Assembly (NCBI GenBank): GCA_035578175.1
Contig: JAQMRL010000002.1
Location: forward strand, 101,968,748-102,032,747
From: Catonia carolina
Taxonomy: Eukaryota > Arthropoda > Insecta > Hemiptera > Achilidae
Direction: 5' to 3'
DNA: 64,000 nucleotides
In this document: positions 1 to 12,255 of the stretch, one piece after another
Layout: every line of letters starts with the position of its first letter
Position numbering within the stretch: position 1 is the stretch's first letter
Notes under the pieces: model-generated
Databases searched by the model: none
What the model saw: only the letters and a program-made list of their open reading frames with translations
What the model was told of the DNA's origin: nothing
Translations under genes and position numbers: made by a program

Positions 1-18
1 GATTAAAAAAATATATAT

Positions 19-130
19 ATTTTGTAAGAATAATTAAAAGGGAAATTTTACTTTCGAGAAGGGACTTTTTATTTTGAAAAGTTACCATCATTCAGAGACT
101 TACTATCATGCTATTTTGAATTGACTGTAC
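19..130. repeat. Family F direct repeat, copy 1
   Basis: About 112 bases (ATTTTGTAAGAATAATTAAA through CTATTTTGAATTGACTGTA) that recur at 21559-21681 in the same orientation with scattered substitutions and one small insertion. Class unknown. Confidence 0.6.
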
Positions 131-169
131 TTATAACTAACATAAATTCACAAATTTATTCCTAATTTG

Positions 170-533
170 AATACGCTGCAATCAATTTAAAACAATAAGC
201 AACAGTATAACCCAATGAGATGAGGGTTGTTTTTTTTTTTTTTTTTGGTTTAACGTCTGACTGTTCTGCAATTACTGCTAATGCAGACGGGACATGTGTA
301 TGACATGTAAATGAGGTGTAGTCTTGTACAGACCCAGGCCGACCATTTCTAAGATAGTATAGTTAATTCAACCCTAACCATCAAAGTACACCGGTAACCA
401 CTGTCTAGTATTCAAATCCGTATAAAAGTAACTACCTTTACTAAGATTTGAACCAGGAACCTTCGTCTCCGAAAATCAGCTGTTAAACAGCTGATTTTGG
501 CGTCGACTTTACCTCTAGACCAATCCGGTGGGT
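170..533 (-). repeat. Family C tRNA-derived SINE, with a family D tail inserted
   Basis: The minus strand starts AACCCACCGGATTGGTCTAG, with a B box GGTTCAAATCT, then a body with GGTTACCGGTGTACTTTGATGG. Compared with the copies at 2985 and 18085, it contains an extra 64-base block (about 226-289) that is the terminal domain of family D. The anticodon-arm region forms a perfect hairpin: AAAATCAGCTGT (472-483) and ACAGCTGATTTT (487-498). Confidence 0.7.
226..289 (-). repeat. Terminal domain of family D inside family C
   Basis: The minus strand reads CCGTCTGCATTAGCAG, AATTGCAGAACAG, TCAGACGTTAAACC and then an A run. It matches the tail of the family D copy at 55224-55362. Inserted in the family C copy at 170-533. 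Confidence 0.65.
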
Positions 534-614
534 TATTCACTAATAATAACGTAAATATATCTTATAACTGAATTAAATTTAAATATATTATACAAAAAAC
601 ATTTTTATAATGAA

Positions 615-772
615 AGTAGCACCACTGCTTGGTTATTAGCGACTATGGTGTGTTATACATCGAGAACAATGGGTTTTGATTTGTGAAAATTTCCAAACCC
701 TGGCCAAAAATCGAACTTGGGACTTCATGCTTCGCGTTAAAGGCTATCGCGACTACTACGCTACAAAGGTAG
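615..772 (-). repeat. Family B tRNA-derived SINE
   Basis: The minus strand begins with a tRNA-like head, continues through the CCAAACCCTGGCC/AAATTTTC region and ends in the ATTAGCGAC...A-rich domain. B-box degenerate. Immediately followed by another family B copy in the same orientation. Confidence 0.65.
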
Positions 773-785
773 CCACAAATCAATT

Positions 786-974
786 TTTTTCTTCTTTTAC
801 TTTATTTTAAGTTGCATCAACAGCTTGGTCATTAGCGGTGAGGATAGCGGTGGAATAGCGGTGGGATATGAACAGTTGATTTTTATCTTGTGAAAATTTC
901 CAGACCCTGACCAGGAATCGATTCCGGGACCTCCGCGTGGTAGGCTAGCGCGCTACCACTACACTACGAGACGG
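786..974 (-). repeat. Family B tRNA-derived SINE, tandem neighbour
   Basis: The minus strand starts GGCCGTCTCGTAGTGTAGTG and reads through GCGCGCTAGCCTACC, a B-box region (GGAATCGATTCC), and a tail containing AAAATAAAG and an A-rich run. ACAAATCAATT occurs on both sides (775-785 and 977-987), an 11-base target duplication. It therefore inserted right next to the 5' end of the 615-772 copy. Confidence 0.75.
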
Positions 975-989
975 CCACAAATCAATTAA

Positions 990-2639
990 TTACGAACAAA
1001 AACACTATTTATAGATCTTTAAAAATATTTACGAATAATTTTGGTGTGAATAAAAATTAAGATTAATTTATGGATTATTGTACAGATTACGATCGATTAG
1101 CAAACGATTGATTGCAATAATCAAAAAAATTTTTAAGTGTAGGTGTATTTTTATTATAATTAAGTCGAATTAATATATTGGGTGGCGCTACTGAGTAAAT
1201 AATAACATATAAGCGTAGATCACAGATGTAGATATCTGTGTACAGTTGACATTTATTTATTCGAAACAAGTACCCGTATGTGACACACTGACATAGAGGC
1301 CTACAGGCCTAGAGGCCTGCGTTAAAATATTCCAAAAAACTGGTGGGTGTCTTTCTGGCCATGCCTCTGTCTCCTTTTATTAATTCTAACCGTCCAAAAT
1401 ATTAAAAATAAAAAAGCCAACTGATAGCCAAAAACAACATTTCTACATTAAATCTTATATAATTTTATTTTGTTTTTTGTTAACAATAAAAATTAAACGG
1501 TAAGTTTAAAAAGCTTAAGGTAACCTTGTAATTTAGATGTTTAAGTGGCGACTGTCTGCCCCTGGCTGCTGGGTTAGACCGCAGGAGGCCTCTCTTCTAA
1601 AATATGTAAGACGCAGCTCTTACCAAAAATATTTAACTCCGCTACTCCATGTGGGTACAAATAAAAAAGTCATAATCGAAAACGACATTAATGTAAGAAT
1701 AACATGTAAGAAATTAAATTAATTCTGATTTTTTTTCTTTAGTCACCTTATATCATTGATGATTTTATTTTGCAAATTATGTAAGTTTCAGAAGAGGCAA
1801 GGTCAAAACTACCGTTGAAACTTATTTTTGTCCACATCACAGCATAATTTTCTCTATCCCCTCCTATCACTTGTTTACCGGTATATCAATCTTTCTAGAA
1901 ACAGCTGATCGTTCCGAATCGTACGGATTCAATACCTTATATTAAAACACATCGTGAGCTTTACAGAGCATTGTTTAATTAACAAAATTCTACAGAATAT
2001 TTTCTCTGTTAATAAACGTATTTAAAATACGTTTTAAAATATTTGCTGTGAATTAAAAGCCTAACCTTTCGAACGATATTGGATTTTTTGAGAACATACA
2101 TAATGGTAAATATTTATATAAAGTGTGATTCAAAAATTCAAAAGCAATCTCTCTGGGGCTGTTCTACAGTTAAAAGAAAGAAAAAACATTCACATAAACA
2201 TAGCCTAACCCGGAAACGCTTTGTCAGCGAGTTATAGTTGGCAAAATATTTTGCCCAGAATTCAGTTACCCCGGTGAAATGAGGTCATACCGAAATTTTT
2301 AGGGCTATAATTACGTGGGAAACTTGTTGGCAACTGATGATTTTTAACCTGAAAATTTTAACAGAATCTAGAACTGTATCGCCCATAGTTTAAAGTTGTA
2401 TGATATAAAACAACAATAATTAGGAGTCAAAAATAACAATCCTTTAGTTATAACGTAAAATAACTTCGTTAAACACTGCATTAAGCCTAAATCATTAATT
2501 TCGGCAATTCAACTTGTAGAAGATTAAAATCAAGGAAAATTGATGAATCATAAGTAGGTGAATAATAAATACATTGTATGGAAATTCGATATGTAATTAC
2601 AACAAAACCAGACTAAATTGATGAAAAAAATTTAGCAGA
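990..2639. other. Intergenic, nothing recognised
   Basis: AT-rich sequence. A run of AGGCCT words occurs at 1295-1320. No gene or repeat family could be supported. Confidence 0.5.
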
Positions 2640-2990
2640 ATGAAGTAATTTTTTTTAGGTTGTTCTCTAAAGGCATCCGCAACAATGATTATACAACTCC
2701 TGCTTGTATTTCCGAATAGTTGATATCATACTTGATACAATAAATTCATGCCTAATGTCTAAATTTATGGTCCAGCAAACTATACCCAGCTAAAAGTCTT
2801 AAAAATTTTATCTCAGTTGCCTCTATTCTTGATATCTCATGAGCAATTCGAGCCCGACACCATGAACCATGGATTTAAACTGGAAGAACCAAGGTGTGAT
2901 CAATCGTTCAAACGGTCTCCTTCCGCAATTTACCAACCAGTGTTTTCCGTAGAGCGTATGATGATAATATTTTCTTTTAATCCCTAATGT
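2640..2990 (-). mobile_element. RTE-like LINE remnant
   Basis: On the minus strand the shifted frames give ALRKTLVGKLRKET, then TLVLPV, and finally a RIEATEIKFLRLLAGYSLLD block, which matches the thumb region after the reverse transcriptase in RTE-like elements. Multiple stops. It directly abuts the family C SINE starting near 2985. Confidence 0.5.
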
Positions 2991-3296
2991 GTGTGCGCTG
3001 CAATCTGTTAGTTTAGAACAACAGGTAACCCCATAACCCAATGAGATGAAGACGATATGTATGACGGGTAAATGAGGTCTTGTACAGATTCAGGCAGACC
3101 ATTACCGAGAGAGTACGGTTAATTTAACTCCAACCATCAAATTATACCGGTAACCACTATCTAGCGTTCAAATCCGTAAAAAAGGACTACCTTTACTAGG
3201 ATTTGAACCACGGAACCTTCACCTCCGAAAATCAGATGCCAAACAGCTGACTCGTGGGGACGACTTTACCACTACACCAACCCGGTGGGTTAATAA
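2985..3296 (-). repeat. Family C tRNA-derived SINE, complete copy
   Basis: Minus strand: AACCCACCGGGTTGGTGTAG, then GGTAAAGTCG (A-box region), then B box GGTTCAAATCC, then the GGTTACCGGTATAATTTG body and a 3' end near TAACAGATTGCAGC. Uninterrupted and the best reference for family C here. Confidence 0.75.
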
Positions 3297-3299
3297 TGT

Positions 3300-4775
3300 T
3301 TAATAATAATAAGGAGTGTATAATAACGTGATAGCACGTACATGATCCAAAATCTATCGATTTTAAGGTTTTATTATTCAAAACTTTGTTTTTAAGACGG
3401 TCAGTAACCGTGAAATAATACATCGATATTGTCTTCTATAAAGAAATCAGGGGATTATATAGTTAAAATAAATACGTAAAATAACCTTTTTAAATCATCC
3501 TGAGACTGCGTTGCCCTCAAAATAATGTGCTTACTCAAATTAAATCTCTAACACGAGGATTTCCTTCATTCGGATCCTAACCTGCCTTCAATTTTTCCTT
3601 TTTAGAATAAGTCTAAGAAGTCTGCATAATATGTCACTTCCTAGTATTTGTGACCAAAGCGGCAGTATTTCTTCTTGAGATTACATTATTTAATTAAGGG
3701 TTCACACCCATACTTCTTAAAATTTTAAAGTTTGTAACACGTTTCTAATTATTTAATTTGTAAATTAATAGTGTATAAAAAGTGAAAGATGAAATAGTTA
3801 TACAGCAATATGTACATACATAATATCGCTATGGACTATAATTACCACGAACTTTTAGTTGCATAATAGCCCTCTAAGTTGGTATAGACAACGGCTGACC
3901 AGTAAGTGACTGCAAACCGGTGTACTAATACAATAGAATTAAGTATTTACGGGATTAGAGAGAAGGTGGACAGTGAAAGAGTGAGTAAGTGATATGATAT
4001 GGGAGGTAATAGTGGTAGTGATATTGAAGAAGACCTTGGACTTGAAAAGTAGTCGCTGTCTTACCTATAATATGAATATTAGTATTGGTACTAGAGCTAG
4101 TGGTAGTACCTGACAACCCAGTGCCCGCATAACCTCTTCTTCTTTTTCCTCTTCTTCTTCTTCTCTTTCTGCTTGTTATTCTCCTTTACTTACTTAATAG
4201 TAATGATATTGAAAACGTAACTCTTCACATTGTCGTTATCCATATTATTAAACACCCTCCTTATCTATTTATTCGTAATTCTTAACTATTATATGCGTTT
4301 GTGTACTCCGTACCACATGTACTTTACATGTCTTCCATTTAAATTAACATAATACATTTCCATCTGGTTTTTCCTTCTTGATGAATGATCTAGTAACCAG
4401 AGCGTGTCCCGCATCTTCACTCCAAAACTATTCACTACATGTACTCTTTAATAAATATTCCTTATCTTCATGTAATGAAGAATACTTCAGGCGTGCATAA
4501 TTATTTTTGGTTTTTAATTTTCTTTAGTTGACATCTCCCAACTCAAGGATTTTATGTATTTCGTGTGACTGAAGGCTGAGGGCAGGAAGGTAGTACAATA
4601 TTATGTACCTCTGATGAGGCCTTTGCGAATCTGATTATCTTCCATTTTATCTGACTGTGTAGAAGATGTAAGGTAATCCTTCCAGTCCTTTAATACTGCA
4701 GTTCCAGATCGTGTTGTATTACCCCATCCTTCCTTGTTTTCTCAGTAAATAGATCCCCTTCTTTTAAGAGACCTA
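3300..4775. other. Intergenic, nothing recognised apart from a TTC-rich tract
   Basis: AT-rich. The last ~115 bases may be the far side of the CR1-like remnant interrupted by family A. Confidence 0.45.
4137..4176. repeat. (TTC)-rich low-complexity tract
   Basis: Pyrimidine-rich run of TTC and CTC units. A GAA tail of a lost RTE-like LINE on the minus strand is possible, but no coding remnant was seen upstream. A similar short TTC run lies at 44604-44621. Confidence 0.6.
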
Positions 4776-4788
4776 CCAAGTATATCTG

Positions 4789-5180
4789 CCCATAACAGAC
4801 AGGTGGGGAGTGTCAAATTATTTATTTTCAATCTGTTAGCTGAAGGGCTAAAGTAAATAGCTATGTTTATTATCACATGGTCAGCCAATTAGACTGAATC
4901 ATTTAAGAACAGAAGAGGTAGAGGTGCAAAAGATTATAATCAGAGTTGTCTCCTTTGAAAGTAATGAATTTCATTATACAGCCAGACCCTGTGGCGAATG
5001 AAGTGAAGGTGTCATTTACAGAGTGGAAAATATGTGCTTTTTGGAGGGCCCGGCATGCTGATAAGCGTACTTTTCCACTCAGTGAGGAAGGCAATGGTAA
5101 ACCACCTCACTCCTCATTTTACGTAGTAAAACCTCTACAGGTTCAAACCAGCCTTGCAGCTGATGACCTAAACCGCAACC
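4789..5180 (+). repeat. Family A SINE-like repeat, full-length copy
   Basis: About 392 bases from CCCATAACAGACAGGTGG to the AAACC tail region. It is flanked by CCAAGTATATCTG (4776-4788) and CCAAGCATATCTG (5181-5193), a 13-base target duplication with one mismatch. It lies beside or within a CR1-like LINE remnant. A frame of roughly 75 codons (HADKRTFPLSEEGNGKP region) is open here and in two other copies. Other copies: 44949-45347, 48248-48420, 53057-53400, and a fragment at 7019-7112. Confidence 0.8.
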
Positions 5181-5193
5181 CCAAGCATATCTG

Positions 5194-5615
5194 TGGAAGA
5201 TTGTTCTCCAGGTTTATTCGTCTAAAGAGTGGGTGCTGTTTGCCTTTCGTAGTAATACCAGGATGGACAACACTATCGGGAAGTCTATTCCATGGATTGA
5301 TTACATGCAACGAGAAGGAAGTTAGTTTCGTAATTGAACTAAAGAGGTTCTTACGAAGAATAGCTGTGTGGTCATGAGTTTTAATGTCGAGATCTCTAAT
5401 GAACAATAAAACTGGAGTTAAGTAGAAACTATTTATTAATTTGTACGTTTCGATAAAATCTAACCGACGACGATGATATGCCAGGGTAGGACAATTCAAG
5501 AAGCAATATTTGTCTTCATATCAATGAAATCAAAGTGCGGGCACTGTTTTGGTTGCTCATTGCTTTACGCTCTCCAGCTGGTCCGTGTCATCCAAAAAGT
5601 AAGGGTTCTAAACTT
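5194..5615 (-). mobile_element. CR1/L2-like LINE remnant
   Basis: The minus strand encodes NPYFLDDTDQLESVK, LNCPTLAYHRRRLDFIETYK and FSLHVINPWNRLPDSVV. These correspond to the conserved C-terminal blocks of CR1/L2-type elements (LPTLEYRRxRGDxIExYK and VINxWNSLP). Interior stops separate the first block from the rest. A family A repeat is inserted at its 3' side (4789-5180). AT-rich sequence at about 4660-4775 may be the other side of the same LINE, but that part is not recognisable by itself. Confidence 0.7.
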
Positions 5616-7018
5616 CAACAGAGTATTCCAATTTAGGATGAATATTGGAATTATTTTGTTGTAATATTGTAGTCCTTATAAACAATTGCTTATACATAGG
5701 CTGGAAGGCCCTAGTCGCAAATGACCGGTGTTTGTGCAATATTTTACAAAAATTGAGAGTGAATGACTTAACATTCTCAGAAAAAAGTAGCTAGTGTAAC
5801 CTACTATAGGCAGTTCACTTTGTAAAGAGTGCACGTTTTTACTGTGAGTAAAACCTGTTGAGTTTTTTCTACAAAGCTCTGTTTACGTTGCAGTGACTTC
5901 AAGTTATGTTGTAAGTAACTTACCCTCTATGTAAATTCTATAGTCGTGTGAGAATACACTTCATTGATTCTAGCTTCCCATATTTTACTACTAGTCTATT
6001 TCTTCTTTACGAAAGAAGATAATCTGGTATTTAATCATACGTAGCTTTAAATTTATAATACCTGAAATTTAAAAATAATGATGCTTTTATATGACACATT
6101 TTTTAACAATATTCATGTTTCCAATTGTGCTAGTTTATAAGTTACTTTATTTGTTGTTTTAGTTGTAAATAGTGTTTATTCTTTAGTCTAAATTTAATTT
6201 TTGATATTATTAGTGATTTTAATCGGCAGACGATAAATAGTTCTATTTAAGAAAGTTACATGGAAACCAAGTTTTATAGTTACATTTTTGCTACTAACTG
6301 TAAAATATGATCTTTAGGTTTTTGGTACTAATATCTTGAAAAATATTTAAAATATTTGAAAGACGTTTTTGGTTATGCTAGCTTTCTTGCTAAATTTACA
6401 AGGTATTAGAGTAAATGAATTGGTAATTTCAGGAAGCGCATAAGTCAAAATTGTAACTTTAGATTTATGTTGTTCCTGAAGTAAAAAAAGAGTAAAATGC
6501 TGACTTGTTTCTAGATGAAATGCTCTGTAAAATAACCACAAGAAAATAATATTTTATGGAATAATAATATTTTATTTTATTTAGCCTATTTATTACCTAG
6601 TGACTTGAGGAATCTTTTTACTAAAATAAAAATAGGATTTCTTGACTTTAAAAAAATTGGTTGTCTCAAAAATTCTAGTTTTTTGTCATCATCATCATCA
6701 ATTTATAGTAGTTTTCTCCAATGTGCAGATTTTGCTTAGAACCTTTTTCTAAAGTGTAGGACTTCAGTTTCAAAATATCACCCTTTTAATTTTCAACCGG
6801 AAAATGGCTTTCTGTGATAAATTAAAAATAAGCTGTTAGCATTATACTAGTGAAGGAAAACCAGACCTATGTGATTTCTGTAGGGAATGGTGTGTTTACT
6901 TTCAACCAATCCGAAAATGTACTAAAGCTAAAAAGGCAAAATTTTGACTTTTGAGCTTTCTGAAATGACTGTTTCAAATAGGTTCCTCATCAATTTCGTA
7001 GTAAAAAATATTTTAATA

Positions 7019-7112
7019 AGGGATAAGAAACAGAACTATTTTTTGTAGCCCTGGAATTAGTAGATCGAGTACAAATAATTTAACACTCCACTTGCCTGTA
7101 TAACATGATTTT
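7019..7112 (-). repeat. Family A repeat, 5' end fragment
   Basis: Matches only the first ~95 bases of family A in reverse orientation (GATAAGAAACAGAACTATTT on the plus strand, then CACTCCACTTGCCTG). It lacks the 3' part, so it is not an ordinary 5'-truncated insertion and is probably a deletion remnant. Confidence 0.6.
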
Positions 7113-8591
7113 TTTTTACTTTATCGAATATTTCGATTTGTTAGAGACGTTTTGATAAAAGTCTTTGACGTTGGGCAATGATTCTCAAATTTAAATTTTA
7201 TTTTAAATATTATTAGGAAACCATAGATATACATTTAACATAGCGTTTTTTAAATCCGAATATTTTCAGCTCCTGAAAGACCTTCAGAGTTTTGAAACCT
7301 GGTCAATCTGGGCGAAAGAACTACTCCAATTCAATTGATCGAATTCCAACTTAAACTAAAAAATTGGATTTTCACTTAAATAAGTAATAACATAATTATT
7401 TATTCTCGAAATCATGTCATAAAATTTCTGTATTAATTAAACCCGAACACTGTTGGAGGGTTTTGATGTCGCAAAAAATATGCTAAGATATACAGCCCAC
7501 TCTATTTTTAATTAAGAAAACACGAACTAATAGATTTGCAAATGTTACATGATTTTAAAAATCTAATAACAGAAATTAAGAGAAAATGGTGTAACGATTT
7601 ATTTGTTTATTATTTGGGGAATAATTTTAGTGGTGGATAGTTGAATGACCTCGATAAGTATTTTATTAAATGAATAAATAAATAAATGAGGAGGATTTAA
7701 AAAATAGATATGTTAATAAAGGATGACTGCTGGCCAGAGGGCCAGAAGCAGCAGGTCTTCTCTAGTCACATCTAGCAAAGGGATATTATAGGTGATCTAA
7801 ATTTTGTGTGTGGTCCTGAGAGACCTTTCCACATTTCTAATGCTACTAATACTATTAGTACGGTTGGAGGGAGGAGAAGAGAGGACTAGAAGACTCTCAC
7901 TGTCTCACTGTCCGACATTCACTATTAATTTGCTAACGATTCTAGAATCTCATTATTTATTAATTTTATTACTCCTTTCATTTGATTCCACTAATTAATT
8001 GATGAGGATTATTAATTGATTGGCCCCACCACAGCGCAGCCGTCCACTTTTATTTCCCATTTCGTTTTTATGGTCTACGTAAATCCTACCATAAAAACAG
8101 TAGGCACAAAACTCTTTTTACTAGCGTCTTTTAACCGTCTCTGCACCCTCATAAATCGATAATAAAACCAACGGTATTCCAAATAAACTATTTTTCTTTT
8201 AAAAATTGTATTATTACCTCATCGGTAACAACCACGAAGGAAAAATTTAATAGCCAAAGAATTCGCAATTGGTACTTATCCACTTAGGAGAAAATATGTA
8301 GATAAAACCATCAATGAGGTTGGGCAGTGGTCATTAAACTGGTGTATGAGCTTTCTCTCTGCTCAGTTCTCCATCTACATTCTTCATTTCGGATGTCAAA
8401 TGACAGAAATGATTTTCTACCTCAAAAATACAAATGAAAAAGCTTACTTGCTTTACTGCAATCAACTTTGTTGTTTATAAATAATATTGGTTATAAATTC
8501 ATTGGCTTACTGTTTAATTTTATTTTTTTAAATTATTAATTTGTCACGTTTGCATTGCCAAAGGAGTTGGACCAATACGTACTATACCCAT

Positions 8592-8626
8592 CTATACGGG
8601 TACACTTCGAGAGTGTACCCGTAGAG
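8592..8626. other. Strong isolated stem-loop
   Basis: TACGGGTACACT (8595-8606) pairs perfectly with AGTGTACCCGTA (8612-8623) around TCGAG. The outer CT/AG also pair across one mismatch. It is GC-richer than its surroundings and in no recognised repeat. Confidence 0.7.
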
Positions 8627-9167
8627 AGAACGAGTAATTCGACGTTCAACGTTTAACGTTTGTCACCATGCATTATTTGTATTTTCCCAACTCCTAGACA
8701 AATTCGCGAATAAATATTACTGATATTAATTAATCTTAAATAGTTTTAGTAATAATAAATTAATATAACTTCATGAAGAATTAATATTTTTTAAAAATTT
8801 TACGGAGAGCAAAAGCAGAACACTGGATTGATAGTAGAAAGAGGAAAAGCTATAGTGAAAGAAAAATGTGATTTTGGCCAGTAAAAAGGGCTCCTTCGAC
8901 ATTTTTAGTTAACGTTAAGTTTTCTAAAATGGTCCTCTAAATTAAAAATATTTAATGTTAAAGAAAGTATTTAGTGATCCGTATTTTTTATTATTCTGTG
9001 TACTGAGAGTGGTCAAAGTCACACTTTGCAAATGGAATACGACCCACAGAAATGAAATGTCACAAAAAAACTACGGGGAGGGATAGAGTGAGAAGTGATT
9101 GAATAAGATAGCAAGTTGGTATGAAGGATTTAGTATCATTCACCTGTTGGGTATAATTTTTTTTTAG

Positions 9168-9412
9168 TATTTTCTTGTTATCGGGAACTGTACTTTACTG
9201 ACAACTACCCAATTTGATCGCAGCTTTTTGCTGTATTTGTTTTAGCGTGATTCGGCATGAACTTTTTGAACAGGGACCCCAAGTGAAGTTTGTTCAGGGA
9301 TGGCTGTTAGCTGGTTACGATATAAAATGGCTTACCCAACCAGTGTTGCTTAACAATAAATAGCGACTTTCTACCAGCGACTGACTGGGCTGGCCCGAAG
9401 GCCGGTGTAATA
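9168..9412 (+). repeat. Family E repeat
   Basis: About 245 bases from TTGTTATCGGGAACTGTACT to CTGGCCCGAAGGCCGG, ending in a GGCC-CGAA-GGCC hairpin. Clear full-length partner at 42120-42352. Class unknown. Confidence 0.7.
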
Positions 9413-9414
9413 TT

Positions 9415-10255
9415 CAGATTATTTTTATAACATAAACTGTTGATCAGCTGATTGTACTGATAAGTACATAATGTAAATTTATTTCATTTATTTATTTCGT
9501 ATAATATTAAATTATTTAAAATATATTGAATTTTCTAATTAATTAATAAATTATTCGAAATTTCAGTTAATGTAATTTACTGCTAGTCGAGACGAATTAT
9601 TAAACAAAATTTAATATTTATTGACATTGTAGGCCTATGTCGAAGATGAAACTAATATAGGAAGTTTGCAATTTAAAAATACTATTTTTTAATCTCGAAA
9701 TCCTAAATTTAGATGAAATTGTACTAATTAGCATATTTAAAAAGAATGTTAGATTATTACCGAGAATATATTATTTTTCAAATTTAATAGCATATAAATT
9801 ATCTACTAAATTATCTGTTCCGACGACGAAGGAGTAATATTAATCAAGATTAAGGATATTGTACGGATAGAGATCCGAATGTTAAGTATTTATAAGAAAA
9901 TAAAAGAAAAAAAAATACGTAAAAAAATTGAGCAAAGCTCAAAGAATAGATTGCGGTATATTAAATAATTTAAAACAGACAGCAGTTAGGTAAGATAAAA
10001 TCTACTATAATAGATAATTATATTTAATTATAGACAAGGTTTTCCAAATTTAAAAATTCAGAAAATTCAACTCATAATAAAATTTATTTTAGCCGGAAAA
10101 TAAATAAATATCAGTTTAATATTTTATCATTGTCAAAAATTTTATAAAGTAGAGCCAATTGAAATGAAAATTAATAACATTAAGTATCTTATTTAATAAA
10201 ATATTCATTCATTTCACTAGAGAAGTGAAGGAGAGACTGGATACCACCAGTTGAA
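9415..10255. other. Intergenic, strongly AT-rich
   Basis: No frame, repeat family or structure that I can support. Confidence 0.5.
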
Positions 10256-10259
10256 ATAG

Positions 10260-10420
10260 TGGGGCAATGGACAGAGAATGAGGAAGAATCGAAGATTACA
10301 ACATTACGTCAAAATTACAGGTAAAAGAATAACAGGAAGACCCAGGTTATCATACGAAGCAGCTCAGAAGGTGAGAGGAAAGGGCATGAACGAGACGAGG
10401 AGAATATTCATAAGCTTATG
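10260..10420 (+). mobile_element. Short RTE-like LINE fragment
   Basis: One plus-strand frame reads GKRITGRPRLSYEAAQKVRG, matching the GKRxxGRPR-x-x-W/Y motif near the end of RTE-like polyproteins. Adjacent sequence to about 10960 has a possible further GNRRDRPIDW echo near 10900, too weak to call. Confidence 0.4.
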
Positions 10421-11344
10421 TATTCATTTAGTTATATAAAGTAAAAATTTAATTGTACGTCATTACAAATACTGCATGCACTATGGATTCTTTATAGTAG
10501 ATTTTTTTAAATTATTCGCTTATTTACTTTTGGATTAATGAAAAGTAACCCCTAGTGATGCGAGTAATATTAGAGAGTGAGTGAAGGGTGTGTCCGATGG
10601 ACATTTGGTTACCGAACGAATAAATGGAGACCACACATGCACCAAAACATCTACCGATTTGGGTGAAGAAACAAGAGACGCATGAAGTCGATGGGAGTAG
10701 GGTGGATATGACGATGTCCAGCTGATACGACTCATCTGCATCTTCATTAGGCGTGTTTGCCGTTCTTCACCTCACTTCATTAGCGGACCGAAAATCGAGA
10801 AGAATATACGGTGGCATCTGAATATTAAATGAATAGGATCGATTGGCATGTGAAAGAGGAAATCTCAAGCGAAGACAGAAGACGGGAAATAGAAGAGACC
10901 GACCGATAGATTGGTAAGGACAGATGGACCTCCAATGGAGATATCCACATACTAGTAGGACTTACATTCGGATTAATGTCGCTGTTATGTCACAGTGTAA
11001 CCCTCTAATGTATTATGTACCGGTCAATCAAGCTTCTCTTCTTTGTTCACTCATTGTTTGCCGTAAGTAAAATCACAAAAACTTCAATTTGTTGGTTTTT
11101 AAAGAAACAAACAAAAATAACACACTTATACAAAAGTTTTACGTATAACAATATGAATGCTGCTTGTTATATTACAATAGACCATATCAATTGCAAGTGA
11201 CTTCATTCATTTTTGTTTATTGTATTTATTAGTATTAAACACCGTGAACGGCGATACTTAATAATATGACGTTAAAACACAAAAGTACAATAAGAGTAAT
11301 AAATATTATTAGATTAAGCAAATAAAATTGAATTACTTATTACT

Positions 11345-11850
11345 TAAGTAATACTTCTTCTTCTTCTTCTTCTGCACTTCATGGATTGGGCAGCTCGGGC
11401 TATTCCGGAACCATCTCCTTCTTGGGCGTCCAACACTCCTTTTACCGGTGGATTTGTACTCGTAAACCAAACGGGGCAAGCGGTCGTCCCTCATCCGTTC
11501 CAAATAGCTGAAACAGTAATTCTTATGCATTTTTATTCTCTCATCTAGGCTAGTAATCCCCATCTCATCAAGTGCAACCGCATTCCTTAAGCCTATCCTT
11601 CCAGCTACAGCCCTTCACTGCTCTCAGAAACCTTTCCCCCTTGCAACCTATTTCATTTCCGCAATGAAAGTGCCCACATCTCACTTCCACACGGTACCAC
11701 AGGTATCATCATAATTTTATACAACTTTAAACGTGTGTTTTTCCTAGTCCTGTGCTTCACCGTTTTATGTATCGTCCCGTAAATATTCTTAAACCTATTT
11801 AGCTTAATTAATACTACTGAATTACTAATAGAAAATAATTTAACTTTAAC
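11345..11850 (-). mobile_element. RTE-like LINE 3' end with (GAA)n tail
   Basis: The minus strand carries NIYGTIHKTVKHRTRKNTRL, then GSEMWALSLRK, then LDERIKMHKNYCFSYLERM and DDRLPRLVYEYKSTGKR followed by VGRPRRRW. It ends in a GAA tract (TTC on the plus strand at 11349-11372). Frameshifts separate the blocks. The same block order is seen in the plus-strand copy at 36270-36757. Confidence 0.75.
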
Positions 11851-12091
11851 TAATACTATAAACAAAAGTTTATTTTCTTATTCAATTATAATGCAAGAGG
11901 GCCTCTCAACCATTTAAACAAGAAAAATTAAAATTATATTTTCATTTATCTGGCATACCTTTGTAATAGTTTAATTTATTAAATATAGTATAGACATGTC
12001 AACCTGTCTAGATAAATTACACAATAAAATATGATAAATACAACACTACCTATCTACAATATAATAAATCAAGAATTTATTTATTCATTTT

Positions 12092-12255
12092 ATCCGTAGT
12101 ATAGTGATCAGCGTAATTGGTTTATGCTCCAGGTATCCCGTATTCGATTACCGGTCAAGTCTGGTATTTTTCATCATTCATTTTCATCTGTTGACCTCAT
12201 GGTCCGTATTTAGCATTTATGCGTGCAAAACGGTCAGACGTAAGAAACAAAATTG
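12092..12255 (+). repeat. Family D tRNA-derived SINE
   Basis: Head CCGTAGTATAGTGATCAGCG, degraded B box (ATTCGATTACC), then CAAGTCTGGTATTTTTCATC and an end with GGTCAGACGTAAGAAACAAA. Confidence 0.68.

Larger units (their letters stand above)
5620..9165. other. Intergenic, AT-rich
   Basis: Holds the family A fragment at 7019-7112 and the hairpin at 8592-8626. Otherwise nothing recognisable on either strand. Confidence 0.45.
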
